A DNA stretch of 56,613 nucleotides from Methanomassiliicoccaceae archaeon UBA404 (lineage in GTDB: Archaea > Thermoplasmatota > Thermoplasmata > Methanomassiliicoccales > Methanomethylophilaceae), in the NCBI GenBank assembly GCA_002498605.1, contig DAHY01000014.1, forward strand, positions 1-56,613. Reading direction: 5' to 3'. Position 1 is the first letter of the stretch. The number at the start of each line of letters is the position of its first letter. The position numbers and the translations under genes were made by a program. Shown in pieces: positions 8,755 to 16,920 of the stretch. Below the pieces are notes generated by a model. The model was not told the origin of the DNA and did no database searches. It saw nothing but the letters and a program-made list of their open reading frames with translations.

Positions 8755-10570
8755 GACCGATTTATGTCTGATATTCATAGCGGTTTTTGTTTCATCATCG
8801 CTTCTGATGCCGATTTCTTATTCATCGGAATCCGAAGCCGAAGATTTTATGCTCTTCGATATGGGAGACGGACATACGACGTGGGTTAAGATAAATTCAA
8901 CAGGGTCTTATGTTGAAATATCGGAAGGCTGTGCGACTTCCGCAAATATAGAATTCATAAAAAACGGAGCTGACGTAACAATAAACGGAATCGAAAATAT
9001 CGCCTTGCCGGGAAGAAGCGTAAATTGGACGTTTTACAATTATTCCGAGAGCGGTTGGCAGGTCTGTGATTCCGACGGTGCGTATGAGAACGGTTCATTC
9101 GCGTGGGGCTTTTACCCTGAAGGAATTTATCCTTCGGAAACCCCCTCTTGCAGAGATTCGTGGACGATGTACAGAGGGGCGGCAGATGCCGCGGGAATAT
9201 CCGATTCCCCTCCGTTGGAAAATCCCGCATCTCCCGTGGAATGGTACAGAACTTATTCCGATAACGGTTACGTAGATTCTGGATTATTGATTTCAAATAA
9301 TCGGCTGTATCATACTTCCGACGGTCATTGGGATCCTGATTTCAGACCTGCGCTTCATTGTATAGATACTGATACCGGCAAAGAAATTTGGAGTTTCTCA
9401 TACGCAGGCAGCATAGGTTACGAAGTGTCAACTCCCGCAATTGTGGGCGATATGATTATTCTTTCCGCCTCCAATAAAGACATATACGGATTGGATTGCG
9501 TAACCGGTGACTTGCTGTGGACAGAAACTTTGACTTACGATCCCCCCGTATCCGGAGACGAAGGATCGGCGCCGGATTGGGACGGACGCACATTTGTAAC
9601 CGGAGCAACAACCCCGGTGTATTTCAGAGGCGCAATTTATTTTGGCACAGATGACGGGAAAATAGTATGTGCATCCGTATCAAGAGATGGGTTCGACATA
9701 CTGTGGGATTATGTGCCGGACGGTAAAGCCAGAGGCTGTTACTACTACCATGCGCCGATACTCGGTTCTGTTAACGGCAAAGACATGCTTTTCATCGGAG
9801 GCTACAGCGGTTATGTCAATGCGTTGGATGCATTGACAGGCGAGCCGATCTGGGAATTAGAAGCTATACGTTTGATGGAGAACAACATTCTTGAGGAAGG
9901 AACCCCCGGTTCCTCCGGACACATGGCTCTGGGAAATAACGGTGTAAAGGATATATTGGTTGTATCCTGCACCGACGGTGCATTATCACCAAGACAGGGG
10001 TATGTGTTGTACCTGGATGCCGAAACAGGTGACGAATTGAACAGAATAGACGCATGGTCCTGCGAACCGACGGTTTCCGAAGAAGGGGTGTATGCTTACC
10101 TCAACAAAGTACCCGACGGGGAGTTGGGATCCGGCGTCTATCTTATAGATTGGGACGGGAATCCGATTTGGAAATACGACAGTCCCTCATGGATAAAATC
10201 TCCGGTGACTCTTGCGGGCGGATGCGTATATTTTATGGATTATTCCACGGGAATGATGTACCCCACCGGAGGGTGTCTTACGTCGTTGGATGCGAAAACG
10301 GGCGAAGAAAATTGGAGGATGCTGCTCACCCCCGCATCCAGCGTTTCGTATTCCATGGTGCAGCCCACAGTAATTAACGGAAAAATTTACGCAGGCAACG
10401 ATTACGGTGCCATATACTGTCTTTCTAACATTCCCGGAACGAATTATGATGATTACGATACCGGCCCCGTTCTGATATCCACGGGATTCAACCACTGGTC
10501 TTGGTATCTTTTTACGTTGTTGTTTACAGCTTCGTTGGTGAGTTTTATAATATTGTACAGGAGAGTCTGA
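8741..10570 (+). CDS. Second membrane-anchored PQQ-like beta-propeller protein
   Basis: 609 residues from the ATG at 8741, which overlaps the previous gene by 14 bases; an in-frame ATG-like start at 8699 lies further inside that gene and would bury the signal peptide. Signal peptide about 5-32; then a short strand/helix domain (MLFDMGDGHTTWVK) like the DUF4430-type segments of its neighbours; then a multi-bladed PQQ propeller with classic blade motifs (LHCIDTDTGKEIWSF, YGLDCVTGDLLWTE, VNALDALTGEPIWELE, LTSLDAKTGEENWRM). A C-terminal helix ends in YRRV. No quinone-enzyme residues were recognised, so a binding or scaffold role is more likely than catalysis. Confidence 0.82.
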   Translation: MCLRKTDLCLIFIAVFVSSSLLMPISYSSESEAEDFMLFDMGDGHTTWVKINSTGSYVEISEGCATSANIEFIKNGADVTINGIENIALPGRSVNWTFYNYSESGWQVCDSDGAYENGSFAWGFYPEGIYPSETPSCRDSWTMYRGAADAAGISDSPPLENPASPVEWYRTYSDNGYVDSGLLISNNRLYHTSDGHWDPDFRPALHCIDTDTGKEIWSFSYAGSIGYEVSTPAIVGDMIILSASNKDIYGLDCVTGDLLWTETLTYDPPVSGDEGSAPDWDGRTFVTGATTPVYFRGAIYFGTDDGKIVCASVSRDGFDILWDYVPDGKARGCYYYHAPILGSVNGKDMLFIGGYSGYVNALDALTGEPIWELEAIRLMENNILEEGTPGSSGHMALGNNGVKDILVVSCTDGALSPRQGYVLYLDAETGDELNRIDAWSCEPTVSEEGVYAYLNKVPDGELGSGVYLIDWDGNPIWKYDSPSWIKSPVTLAGGCVYFMDYSTGMMYPTGGCLTSLDAKTGEENWRMLLTPASSVSYSMVQPTVINGKIYAGNDYGAIYCLSNIPGTNYDDYDTGPVLISTGFNHWSWYLFTLLFTASLVSFIILYRRV

Positions 10571-10571
10571 G

Positions 10572-12248
10572 ATGGATTCAAAACGCATTTTTATACTGAT
10601 TACAACAGTCTGCCTGATGTCGGGCGGATTATCGATAATATCGTCGTTCGGCGAGGCTGAAGCCGCAAATACAAATCCTGAAATGATTGCTCCCGACGGT
10701 GCAATCTATGGTTACGAAACGTTCATGAATAAAGATGACAGCTTCAGCAGGCTTCTTGAATATACCCCCGGGGAAGACAGCACGGTATATCTCCGATCTG
10801 CATTGGAAGGATATGTACTGACAGAACTGGGAGACGAATCATTCAAGAATTGTTCATCCATTGAGAAAATCATCATTCCCAAGAATGTCAGATACATCGG
10901 GCATGAAGCTTTTTCGGATTGTGGGAATCTTTCGGTATATTTTCTGGGATCCTTTCCTCAGATTGAAAATGACACCTTTTTGAATACGGATGTTACCCTG
11001 TATAAATCTACAATACAGTCCGAGGGATGGCCATCTTCTACGGAGAATATGGATTACCGTGTTTACGCAGGTGAAAACTGCTCTTTTGAGTATCTTATTC
11101 TGGACGGCGAAATCACGGTGTATTATCACATTTACGGAACTGTCATTGAAATACCGGACGAAATCGACGGAATTCCAGTGACTCGGATAGGACAAAGCGC
11201 ATTTGAAGAAAAATACGGTGACAAAACCAATGAGATCACTTCTCTCAGACTCGGAAAGAATGTTGTAAAAATTTCTGACCGTGCCTTTTATGACTGTAAC
11301 AAGCTCAAAACCGCGAATATACCGAACGGAGTTGTATACATCGATGACGAAGCTTTCAGACAATGCTATGTCATGGAAGATGTGAAACTTCCCGGTACGC
11401 TGAAATATCTGGGATTTGAGTCTTTCAGGATGTGCCACGGATTTAAGGACATAGTAATACCCGATTCCGTCACAACCATTGAAGGCGGAGCGTTTTATGA
11501 TTGCAATAACGCGGAGACGCTGTACATCAGCAATAACGTTGAATTGTTGTCGGAGAGAGCTTTCGGGTACTGTAGCAATCTCAAAAAAGCAACGGTTCCC
11601 AATTCCGTTACGGAGATGGAGCACAGTACGTTTTACAGTTGCAGATCCATGGAATCTGTGAACTTGGGCGAGAATGTAAAAACAATCGGCGATTGGTCAT
11701 TCTATCAGTGTGAGAGTCTGAAAGAAGTAAGGTTCGGAGAATCTTTGGAATACTTGGGAATTCACTGTTTTGAAAAATGTGCTTGTTTGGATGATGTCCA
11801 TATTCCGAACAGTATGATTTCCATAGGTGAATATGCTTTTTCGGAATGTGACAGTCTGAAGGATGTAAGTTTCGGAAGTTCTCTGGATTCCATCGGCAAA
11901 CGTGCATTCACCGCATGCAAATCTCTTACGGAAGTCGTACTTCCCGAATCATTGTGTTCTGTAGGAGATTATGCATTTTTTGGTTGCACTGCTTTGAAAA
12001 AAGCAGTATTTGAAGGAGAGTGTCCCGAGTTCGGACAAAAGGTCTTCGATAAGACGGATTCTCTGTTTATAATAGAATTTAATTCAGAGCATGAGAACAG
12101 TTGGGCGGACTTCAGTCTTTATGATGCAGAACCCATTCGAACAGAAGGAACAGACGGAAAGAGTTCGTTCAATACTGCGATACTGGCAACAGTATCTGTT
12201 TTGGCCATATTTGCAATAATAGTTTTGGTTCGGAGGATTGGCAAATGA
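10572..12248 (+). CDS. BspA-type leucine-rich-repeat surface protein
   Basis: 558 residues, with a signal peptide (about 1-32) and a C-terminal helix ending in VRRIGK. Residues about 80-500 contain roughly ten LRR_5/BspA-type repeats of about 23 residues with the pattern I-P-x-S/G-V-x-x-I-x-x-x-A-F-x-x-C (examples IPDSVTTIEGGAFYDC and IPNSMISIGEYAFSEC). The family is common in adhesins of gut and oral microbes and is often spread by lateral transfer. The start is 1 base after the previous stop and the stop overlaps the permease start (ATGA), so it is translationally coupled to the transporter. Its ligand is unknown. Confidence 0.88.
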   Translation: MDSKRIFILITTVCLMSGGLSIISSFGEAEAANTNPEMIAPDGAIYGYETFMNKDDSFSRLLEYTPGEDSTVYLRSALEGYVLTELGDESFKNCSSIEKIIIPKNVRYIGHEAFSDCGNLSVYFLGSFPQIENDTFLNTDVTLYKSTIQSEGWPSSTENMDYRVYAGENCSFEYLILDGEITVYYHIYGTVIEIPDEIDGIPVTRIGQSAFEEKYGDKTNEITSLRLGKNVVKISDRAFYDCNKLKTANIPNGVVYIDDEAFRQCYVMEDVKLPGTLKYLGFESFRMCHGFKDIVIPDSVTTIEGGAFYDCNNAETLYISNNVELLSERAFGYCSNLKKATVPNSVTEMEHSTFYSCRSMESVNLGENVKTIGDWSFYQCESLKEVRFGESLEYLGIHCFEKCACLDDVHIPNSMISIGEYAFSECDSLKDVSFGSSLDSIGKRAFTACKSLTEVVLPESLCSVGDYAFFGCTALKKAVFEGECPEFGQKVFDKTDSLFIIEFNSEHENSWADFSLYDAEPIRTEGTDGKSSFNTAILATVSVLAIFAIIVLVRRIGK

Positions 12249-13345
12249 CCGACTCCGATAAGGTAAAGAATGCTTTACAAAAAGACGATGCGGAAGAGAG
12301 TGAAATACGAATCAAAAAGAAAAGATTCATTCTCATAATATCATTCGGCATTCTGATGTCGGTATTCGCATTGCTGATATCTATTTCAATATCATCGGGA
12401 GGGATAATTCCCATTGACAAGGCAGTATCTTCGATGTTTTCCGCTATAAGGAAGGGCGGAGAAAATCTGAATCCGGAAGAACTGTACATCTACAGGGCCC
12501 GGTTGCCCCGTGCCTTGGCGGCAATCGGTGTGGGTGCCGGACTTTCGGTGGCGGGGTGCATGTATCAGGCATTGATAAGAAATCCTCTTGTGGATCCTTA
12601 TATCACAGGGGTTTCATCAGGTGCGGGTTGTTTGGCCGTTTCAGTGATTGCACTGGGCACAACGCTGCCGTTTCTGGGCAACAACGAATTGTACATGATT
12701 CCCGTAGCTGCGATAATAGGGGGGCTTCTGGCATTCGCGCTTACAATGACTGTTGCCGAAGGTGCGGGAGGCACTCCGACCAATTACATCCTGGCGGGGG
12801 TAATCGTGGGGTTTGCCTTTTCTTCCGTGCAGACGATATTTCTGTCGCTTGCAAAAGACAACATTTCCAATGCGATGTGGTGGATGTTCGGTTCCTTTGC
12901 AAACATAACCTGGGAGAATGCCCTGTTGGTGTTGGTGCCCACTCTGGGTATATCTCTGATGGCCATGCTTTGGGCCAGGGAATTCAATCTGTTTTCCTTG
13001 GGCGAAGAGCAAGCGAAACAATTGGGGCTGAACACCAAGCGGTTCAAAAGACTGATGATGATAATAGCCTCGGTACTCACTGCCCTGTGCGTCGCGTTCT
13101 GCGGAGTCATAGGATTCGTCGGTCTGATAATCCCCCACGCCTGCAGAATGGCACTCGGAAGCGATCACAGGCTAATAATGCCCGCGAGTATAGTGCTGGG
13201 GGCTATGCTCATGCTGTTTTCGGATATAATTGCCAGAACGGCGCTCATGCCCATGGAATTACCTGTCGGAGCAATTACAGCCATAATCGGTACGCCGATA
13301 TTTGCATACATGCTGATGTCCAGGGGGCGGTCGTATAAAGGATAA
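12245..13345 (+). CDS. BtuC/FecCD-type ABC transporter permease
   Basis: Membrane subunit of a vitamin B12/iron-siderophore-family importer, 366 residues with about 9-10 helices after a charged N-terminus of about 28 residues. Family motifs are intact: RNPLVDPYITGVSSGAG (residues about 114-130), LGEEQAKQLGL in the cytoplasmic coupling region, GVIGFVGLIIPHACR, and ELPVGAITAIIGTPIFAYML near the end. It starts at the ATGA overlap with the leucine-rich-repeat gene and is followed by the ATPase. Specificity for corrinoid rather than iron chelate is inferred only from the DUF4430-type neighbours. Confidence 0.9.
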   Translation: MTDSDKVKNALQKDDAEESEIRIKKKRFILIISFGILMSVFALLISISISSGGIIPIDKAVSSMFSAIRKGGENLNPEELYIYRARLPRALAAIGVGAGLSVAGCMYQALIRNPLVDPYITGVSSGAGCLAVSVIALGTTLPFLGNNELYMIPVAAIIGGLLAFALTMTVAEGAGGTPTNYILAGVIVGFAFSSVQTIFLSLAKDNISNAMWWMFGSFANITWENALLVLVPTLGISLMAMLWAREFNLFSLGEEQAKQLGLNTKRFKRLMMIIASVLTALCVAFCGVIGFVGLIIPHACRMALGSDHRLIMPASIVLGAMLMLFSDIIARTALMPMELPVGAITAIIGTPIFAYMLMSRGRSYKG

Positions 13346-13367
13346 AATATGTCTTCAGATAGAAGGG

Positions 13368-14129
13368 TTGTGTAAAGATTTTGGAACTTTCCGGGCTCTG
13401 GACAATATAAATCTGGAAATAAGAGACGGTCAAATGGTCGGGCTGATCGGTCCGAACGGATGCGGCAAATCCACGCTTATGAAATGTATATCAAGAATAC
13501 ACAAAGTAACGGAAGGAAAAATTTTCGTAGATAAACAGGACATGTTGAAAATCAACGCTCATGAAGCTTCCAAACTGGTTGCGACCGTCCCCGCCGAAGT
13601 CGATCAGGTACAGAGCATGTCCGTCATGGACATGGTAATGCTGGGACGATACCCCTATGTTGAAAAACTGTGGTGGGAAACCGACGAGGACGAAGCGATT
13701 ATAAGAAACGCATTAAAAAAATTTGGGATATACGAACACAGAAAAAAACAGGTATCGATGCTTTCCAGCGGTGAACGGCAAAGGGCTCTGATAGCAAAAG
13801 CGTATGTACAGGAGCCCGAGTTATTACTTGTCGATGAACCCACATCACATCTCGATTTAAAATTCAAACTGAATGTTATGGAACATCTGAGATCGTTGGC
13901 CAAAACCGGGATGACGCTGATGGTAGCGGAACATGACATATCATTGATGTCGAGATACTGTGACTATTGTTACATAATGAAACAGGGGAAAATCGTTGCT
14001 TCCGGAGTTCCGGGTGAGATAATAACCGAAGATCTTATGCGGGAAGTATACGAAGTAGAAGCTCGGGTCGGTAAGGACATAGACGGCGAAGTGTATGTGC
14101 TTCCGAAACGGTCTGCGGGAGAGGTATGA
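13368..14129 (+). CDS. BtuD/FepC-type ABC transporter ATPase (start uncertain)
   Basis: ATP-hydrolysing subunit partnered with the preceding permease. Walker A GPNGCGKST, Q-loop region, signature LSSGERQR, Walker B LLLVDEPTSHLD and the H-loop AEHD are all present; about 253 residues is normal. The only usual start in frame is TTG 13368, but recognisable homology begins earlier: 13350-13367 reads CLQIEG in the same frame, the usual first beta-strand. An ATG at 13349 lies one base out of frame with it (ATG-TCT-T-CAG-ATA), so an extra T near 13353 would explain the missing start. Otherwise a non-standard start is used. Confidence 0.85.
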   Translation: MCKDFGTFRALDNINLEIRDGQMVGLIGPNGCGKSTLMKCISRIHKVTEGKIFVDKQDMLKINAHEASKLVATVPAEVDQVQSMSVMDMVMLGRYPYVEKLWWETDEDEAIIRNALKKFGIYEHRKKQVSMLSSGERQRALIAKAYVQEPELLLVDEPTSHLDLKFKLNVMEHLRSLAKTGMTLMVAEHDISLMSRYCDYCYIMKQGKIVASGVPGEIITEDLMREVYEVEARVGKDIDGEVYVLPKRSAGEV

Positions 14130-14136
14130 TTTCATA

Positions 14137-15342
14137 ATGACGGATTCGGATGTCCCGGAGGAACGTCCTGCATTCTGTTTCAGGTGCGGACATATATGGT
14201 TGCCACAGACTTCTAAACGGCCAAAACGGTGTCCCAGATGCAGAACTGCGAGATGGGATGTGCCGGAAAAAAAAGACCGCCCCTGCAAATTCTGTGGTGA
14301 AGAATTCTGTATGCAGGATTTTTCGACGCCCTGTCCGGTTTGCGGAAGATTGCAAACAGAAGGGTTGACCGACAGATCATCCAGATGTAATCAGTGCGAT
14401 TATGAATGGACAAGAAAATACGATGAATATCCGGAAAAATGTCCTCTGTGCAGATCTGCAAATTGGGATAAGCCTAAAGTGGAACGTCTCATGTGTTACC
14501 AATGCGGACATGTATGGATAAAGCGTAAAACAATGCCCCGCAGATGTCCGGATTGCAGGTCGACCTTATGGAACGAACCCCCCAAAACAGTACAGTGCCA
14601 GAGATGCGGACATGTATGGAATATGAGGAAACGTAAAATTTTAGATTCAAAAATATTATGTCCAAGGTGCAAATCGGCCAAGTGGAATATTCCTGCAAAT
14701 ATAATAAACAGAAGCGATGGAAAAACAACCGTTTACGAATGCGTGGAAAATTATTTTTCCAAAAAACAATTGTTTATTTGCAGTGATTGCAACAATCGGT
14801 GGTATATGACCGATGATGAGAGCGCGATATGCAAAAATTGCGGTAAAATTGTAACATCTTGCGATAAAACTGCGTCAACGTCTATGGTATTATGGAGCAA
14901 CCTGGAGTTTGAATTGAGATATGTGACCGAAAATCACTACGGGTGTGTATATTTATTGGAAAACGGAATTCCCGTGTCAGTAAAATATATTTTCGAAGTC
15001 CTGAGGCGCCTGGATATGGATATCGAGGATGTGGTGGATGCCGTTAATAATGGTGAAAGGGAACACCTATGGCAGACGTTGGCTTCGGAAATGTATGATT
15101 CAAAAAATGACTATATTGAACACATGAACTATTTGATGAAACGATTATCCATTAATGAAAATGATGCAATGATACTGGCTTTGCATTATAAGGGGATGAG
15201 TCCCGAAGCAATATCCCAGAAGATGTCTCAACCGATTGAAGAAATTCTCGAAGTGTTTGAAAAAATAATGTCTGCTTTCGAAGATTCCGGCATTGTCGTT
15301 GATGATACGGTATATACACCAGATCCGTTCCGATATTACTGA
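14137..15342 (+). CDS. Protein of six tandem zinc ribbons with helical C-terminal region
   Basis: 401 residues from ATG 14137, 7 bases after the transporter ATPase and therefore probably in its operon. Residues about 14-240 carry six paired CxxC modules of about 30-35 residues. Most follow C-x-x-C-G-H-x-W...C-P-x-C-x-S-x-x-W-N/D, for example CYQCGHVW with CPDCRSTLW. Residues about 255-400 are helical; one segment (MSPEAISQKMSQPIEEILEVF) has the look of a sigma-region-4-like helix-turn-helix. I do not recognise a named family. Nucleic-acid binding and possible regulation of the operon are inferences from ribbon plus HTH and position. A shorter relative is the next gene. Confidence 0.75.
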   Translation: MTDSDVPEERPAFCFRCGHIWLPQTSKRPKRCPRCRTARWDVPEKKDRPCKFCGEEFCMQDFSTPCPVCGRLQTEGLTDRSSRCNQCDYEWTRKYDEYPEKCPLCRSANWDKPKVERLMCYQCGHVWIKRKTMPRRCPDCRSTLWNEPPKTVQCQRCGHVWNMRKRKILDSKILCPRCKSAKWNIPANIINRSDGKTTVYECVENYFSKKQLFICSDCNNRWYMTDDESAICKNCGKIVTSCDKTASTSMVLWSNLEFELRYVTENHYGCVYLLENGIPVSVKYIFEVLRRLDMDIEDVVDAVNNGEREHLWQTLASEMYDSKNDYIEHMNYLMKRLSINENDAMILALHYKGMSPEAISQKMSQPIEEILEVFEKIMSAFEDSGIVVDDTVYTPDPFRYY

Positions 15343-15437
15343 AGTCTTAATTCGTTCTATAGTTTCTTAATCATTCAACATATCAGTTTAATTGTCCATA
15401 AATTTCCATAAAATGCTATTTGTATGTTAAACACTTA

Positions 15438-16019
15438 ATGGATGATATGTCCAACTCAAACGATTCAATATATGATTCGAGGGACAGTTTACCGTCCCTT
15501 TTTAAATCGGCGAATCTAGAACCTTCGATTTTAAACATGGATGCGGTGCACGTTACAAACGGGGAATGTGTGTGTCCTCACTGTAATAACAAATTTCGTA
15601 TTGTAAGTGAAGAAGAGAATGAAGAAAAATCCCGATTGTTGTGCAACAGATGCGGTTACGCATGGTATAACCGGATTGAAATGCCATCAAAGTGTCCCAG
15701 ATGCGGATCTTATGCATGGAACAAACCTTCTCTTAAGTGCAAGTGCAATGTTTGTAGTCATCAGTGGACTTCAAGAAAAAGAGAAGGTCCCGCAAGATGC
15801 CCCAGTTGCAATTCAACAAGATGGGATGAAGAACCAAAACCATCGAATGTCATAATCCGTGATGAAGATGCACCGTCGTTTAAGAAAAAAAGCATCATTG
15901 AAAGATATGAAAAGGGCAAGGGATGTGTGGCCATAGCTTCAGATCTCGGACTTCCTTTATTCAAAGTAATATCAATCATAAAAAAGGAAGTTGAAACGAA
16001 AGTGTCTCCTCGTCTCTGA
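15438..16019 (+). CDS. Zinc-ribbon protein with C-terminal HTH, related to the preceding gene
   Basis: About 193 residues. Residues about 45-75 hold a CPHC/CNRC pair; then come CNRCGYAW with CPRCGSYAW and CNVCSHQW with CPSCNSTRW. These are the same ribbon modules as in the neighbouring 401-residue protein, clearest in the W and C-P-x-C positions. The C-terminus (RYEKGKGCVAIASDLGLPLF) looks like a DNA-binding helix-turn-helix. ATG 15438 was chosen over an upstream TTG at 15420; ATG 15447 is an alternative. The gene has its own AT-rich upstream region (15343-15437), so it need not be part of the operon. Function unknown, probably a DNA- or RNA-binding regulator. Confidence 0.7.
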   Translation: MDDMSNSNDSIYDSRDSLPSLFKSANLEPSILNMDAVHVTNGECVCPHCNNKFRIVSEEENEEKSRLLCNRCGYAWYNRIEMPSKCPRCGSYAWNKPSLKCKCNVCSHQWTSRKREGPARCPSCNSTRWDEEPKPSNVIIRDEDAPSFKKKSIIERYEKGKGCVAIASDLGLPLFKVISIIKKEVETKVSPRL

Positions 16020-16077
16020 GAATCTCATTTCTTTGGAAGTTTAAGTGGTCGGGCATCTGAATCAAACGGATGTCGGG

Positions 16078-16716
16078 TTAAACAAGTTCCAAGGCGGCAC
16101 TTCCCGCCGCCAATCTGGCGAAACGTTTGGTATCCCCGCCACCGATAATCAGCACATCTCCGTCTTCCATTTCAACGGATTTTCTTATTTTCATTGATAG
16201 TAAGGAATCGTTCTTATCCACGTTCCATGCGGGCATCATCAGTAAATTGTTCTGATCCATAATCCATGTGGTGCATCCTTCTCCTCCTGCTCTGATGCCT
16301 GCGTTTCTTTGGGCGATTCCATTGAACACCTTTTCTGCCATATCTTTCACTATAACGCCTTGTTGGTAGCGTCCAACAACGTAACCTCCAACGTTTACAG
16401 AGACAGATTTGATATCAAGCGTCTCCAGTAATTTGATACCGTAAGGTTTAATCGTATTACCCGTTTGATGGGTTTCCACCATATTATTTTCCTTCAGTAA
16501 TTCAATCAATTTGCGTACACTGCCCTCGCCTATCCCCAGATATCTGGAAATATCTATTCTGCTTACGCGTTTACCGTCTCTGAGATAATCCAGGAGAAAC
16601 AGAACATCGGAATCCGAAAACTTACACGGGGGGCCGCCTTTAAAATTATCAAGTATCAATACCACGAACATTGAATATTTAGTCGGATTATATCCTTTAT
16701 TGACATTGGATGCCAA
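16078..16716 (-). CDS. HTH transcriptional regulator, DUF4443-like
   Basis: Up to 212 residues. Residues about 35-90 form a winged helix (DVLFLLDYLRDGKRVSRIDI, then GIGEGSVRKLIELLKENNMV). The rest resembles the archaeal DUF4443 C-terminal domain (MPAWNVDKND, DGDVLIIGGGDTKRFARLA), thought to sense a ligand. The longest frame begins at TTG 16716; ATG 16671 is an alternative giving 198 residues. A perfect 7-2-7 palindrome lies just upstream between a TATA-like box and the start, suggesting autoregulation. The gene converges with the zinc-ribbon gene, leaving 58 bases with no evident feature. Confidence 0.72.
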   Translation of the reverse strand: MASNVNKGYNPTKYSMFVVLILDNFKGGPPCKFSDSDVLFLLDYLRDGKRVSRIDISRYLGIGEGSVRKLIELLKENNMVETHQTGNTIKPYGIKLLETLDIKSVSVNVGGYVVGRYQQGVIVKDMAEKVFNGIAQRNAGIRAGGEGCTTWIMDQNNLLMMPAWNVDKNDSLLSMKIRKSVEMEDGDVLIIGGGDTKRFARLAAGSAALELV

Positions 16717-16730
16717 TCATGTGACTTATG

Positions 16731-16746
16731 ATGTGATTCATCACAT
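16731..16746 (-). promoter_or_regulatory. Operator-like palindrome upstream of the DUF4443-like regulator
   Basis: ATGTGAT-TC-ATCACAT is a perfect 7-bp dyad with a 2-bp spacer. A further half-site ATGTGA occurs at 16719-16724, 12 bases away. On the minus strand AAATAAATAT (about 16745-16754) can serve as TATA box, putting the dyad between it and the expected transcript start near 16722. That is the position expected of a repressor site. Confidence 0.5.
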
Positions 16747-16761
16747 ATTTATTTTATAAAA

Positions 16762-16782
16762 AATAATTTTTCCAAAATTATT
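16762..16782. repeat. AT-rich perfect inverted repeat
   Basis: AATAATTTT-TCC-AAAATTATT is a perfect 9-bp dyad with a 3-bp spacer in the gap 16717-16920. It lies upstream of the regulator promoter and may be a second protein-binding site or simply AT-rich promoter DNA. The rest of 16783-16879 shows no feature I can support. Confidence 0.4.
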
Positions 16783-16879
16783 ATGCGAACTCTGGCAAAT
16801 CCGAATCAAAGAATTTTAAGAAATTATAACTGGTATGTGAACCTGAAATTACCACAAAATTTCATAGTAAACAAAAGTG

Positions 16880-16894
16880 CGGGGCATAGCCCCG
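16880..16894 (-). terminator. Hairpin after hypC
   Basis: CGGGGC-ATA-GCCCCG forms a perfect 6-bp GC stem. On the minus strand it begins 26 bases past the hypC stop and is followed by a T-rich stretch (CACTTTTGTTT), as expected for termination of the NAC-hypC transcript. Confidence 0.5.
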
Positions 16895-16920
16895 AAAGAG
16901 CATTTTGGTTTTTCACGACT

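Noticed and set aside
12556..13338. Plus-strand frame of 260 codons overlapping the permease
   Set aside because: Shadow of the BtuC/FecCD gene in another frame; Cys/Arg/His-rich and without membrane segments.
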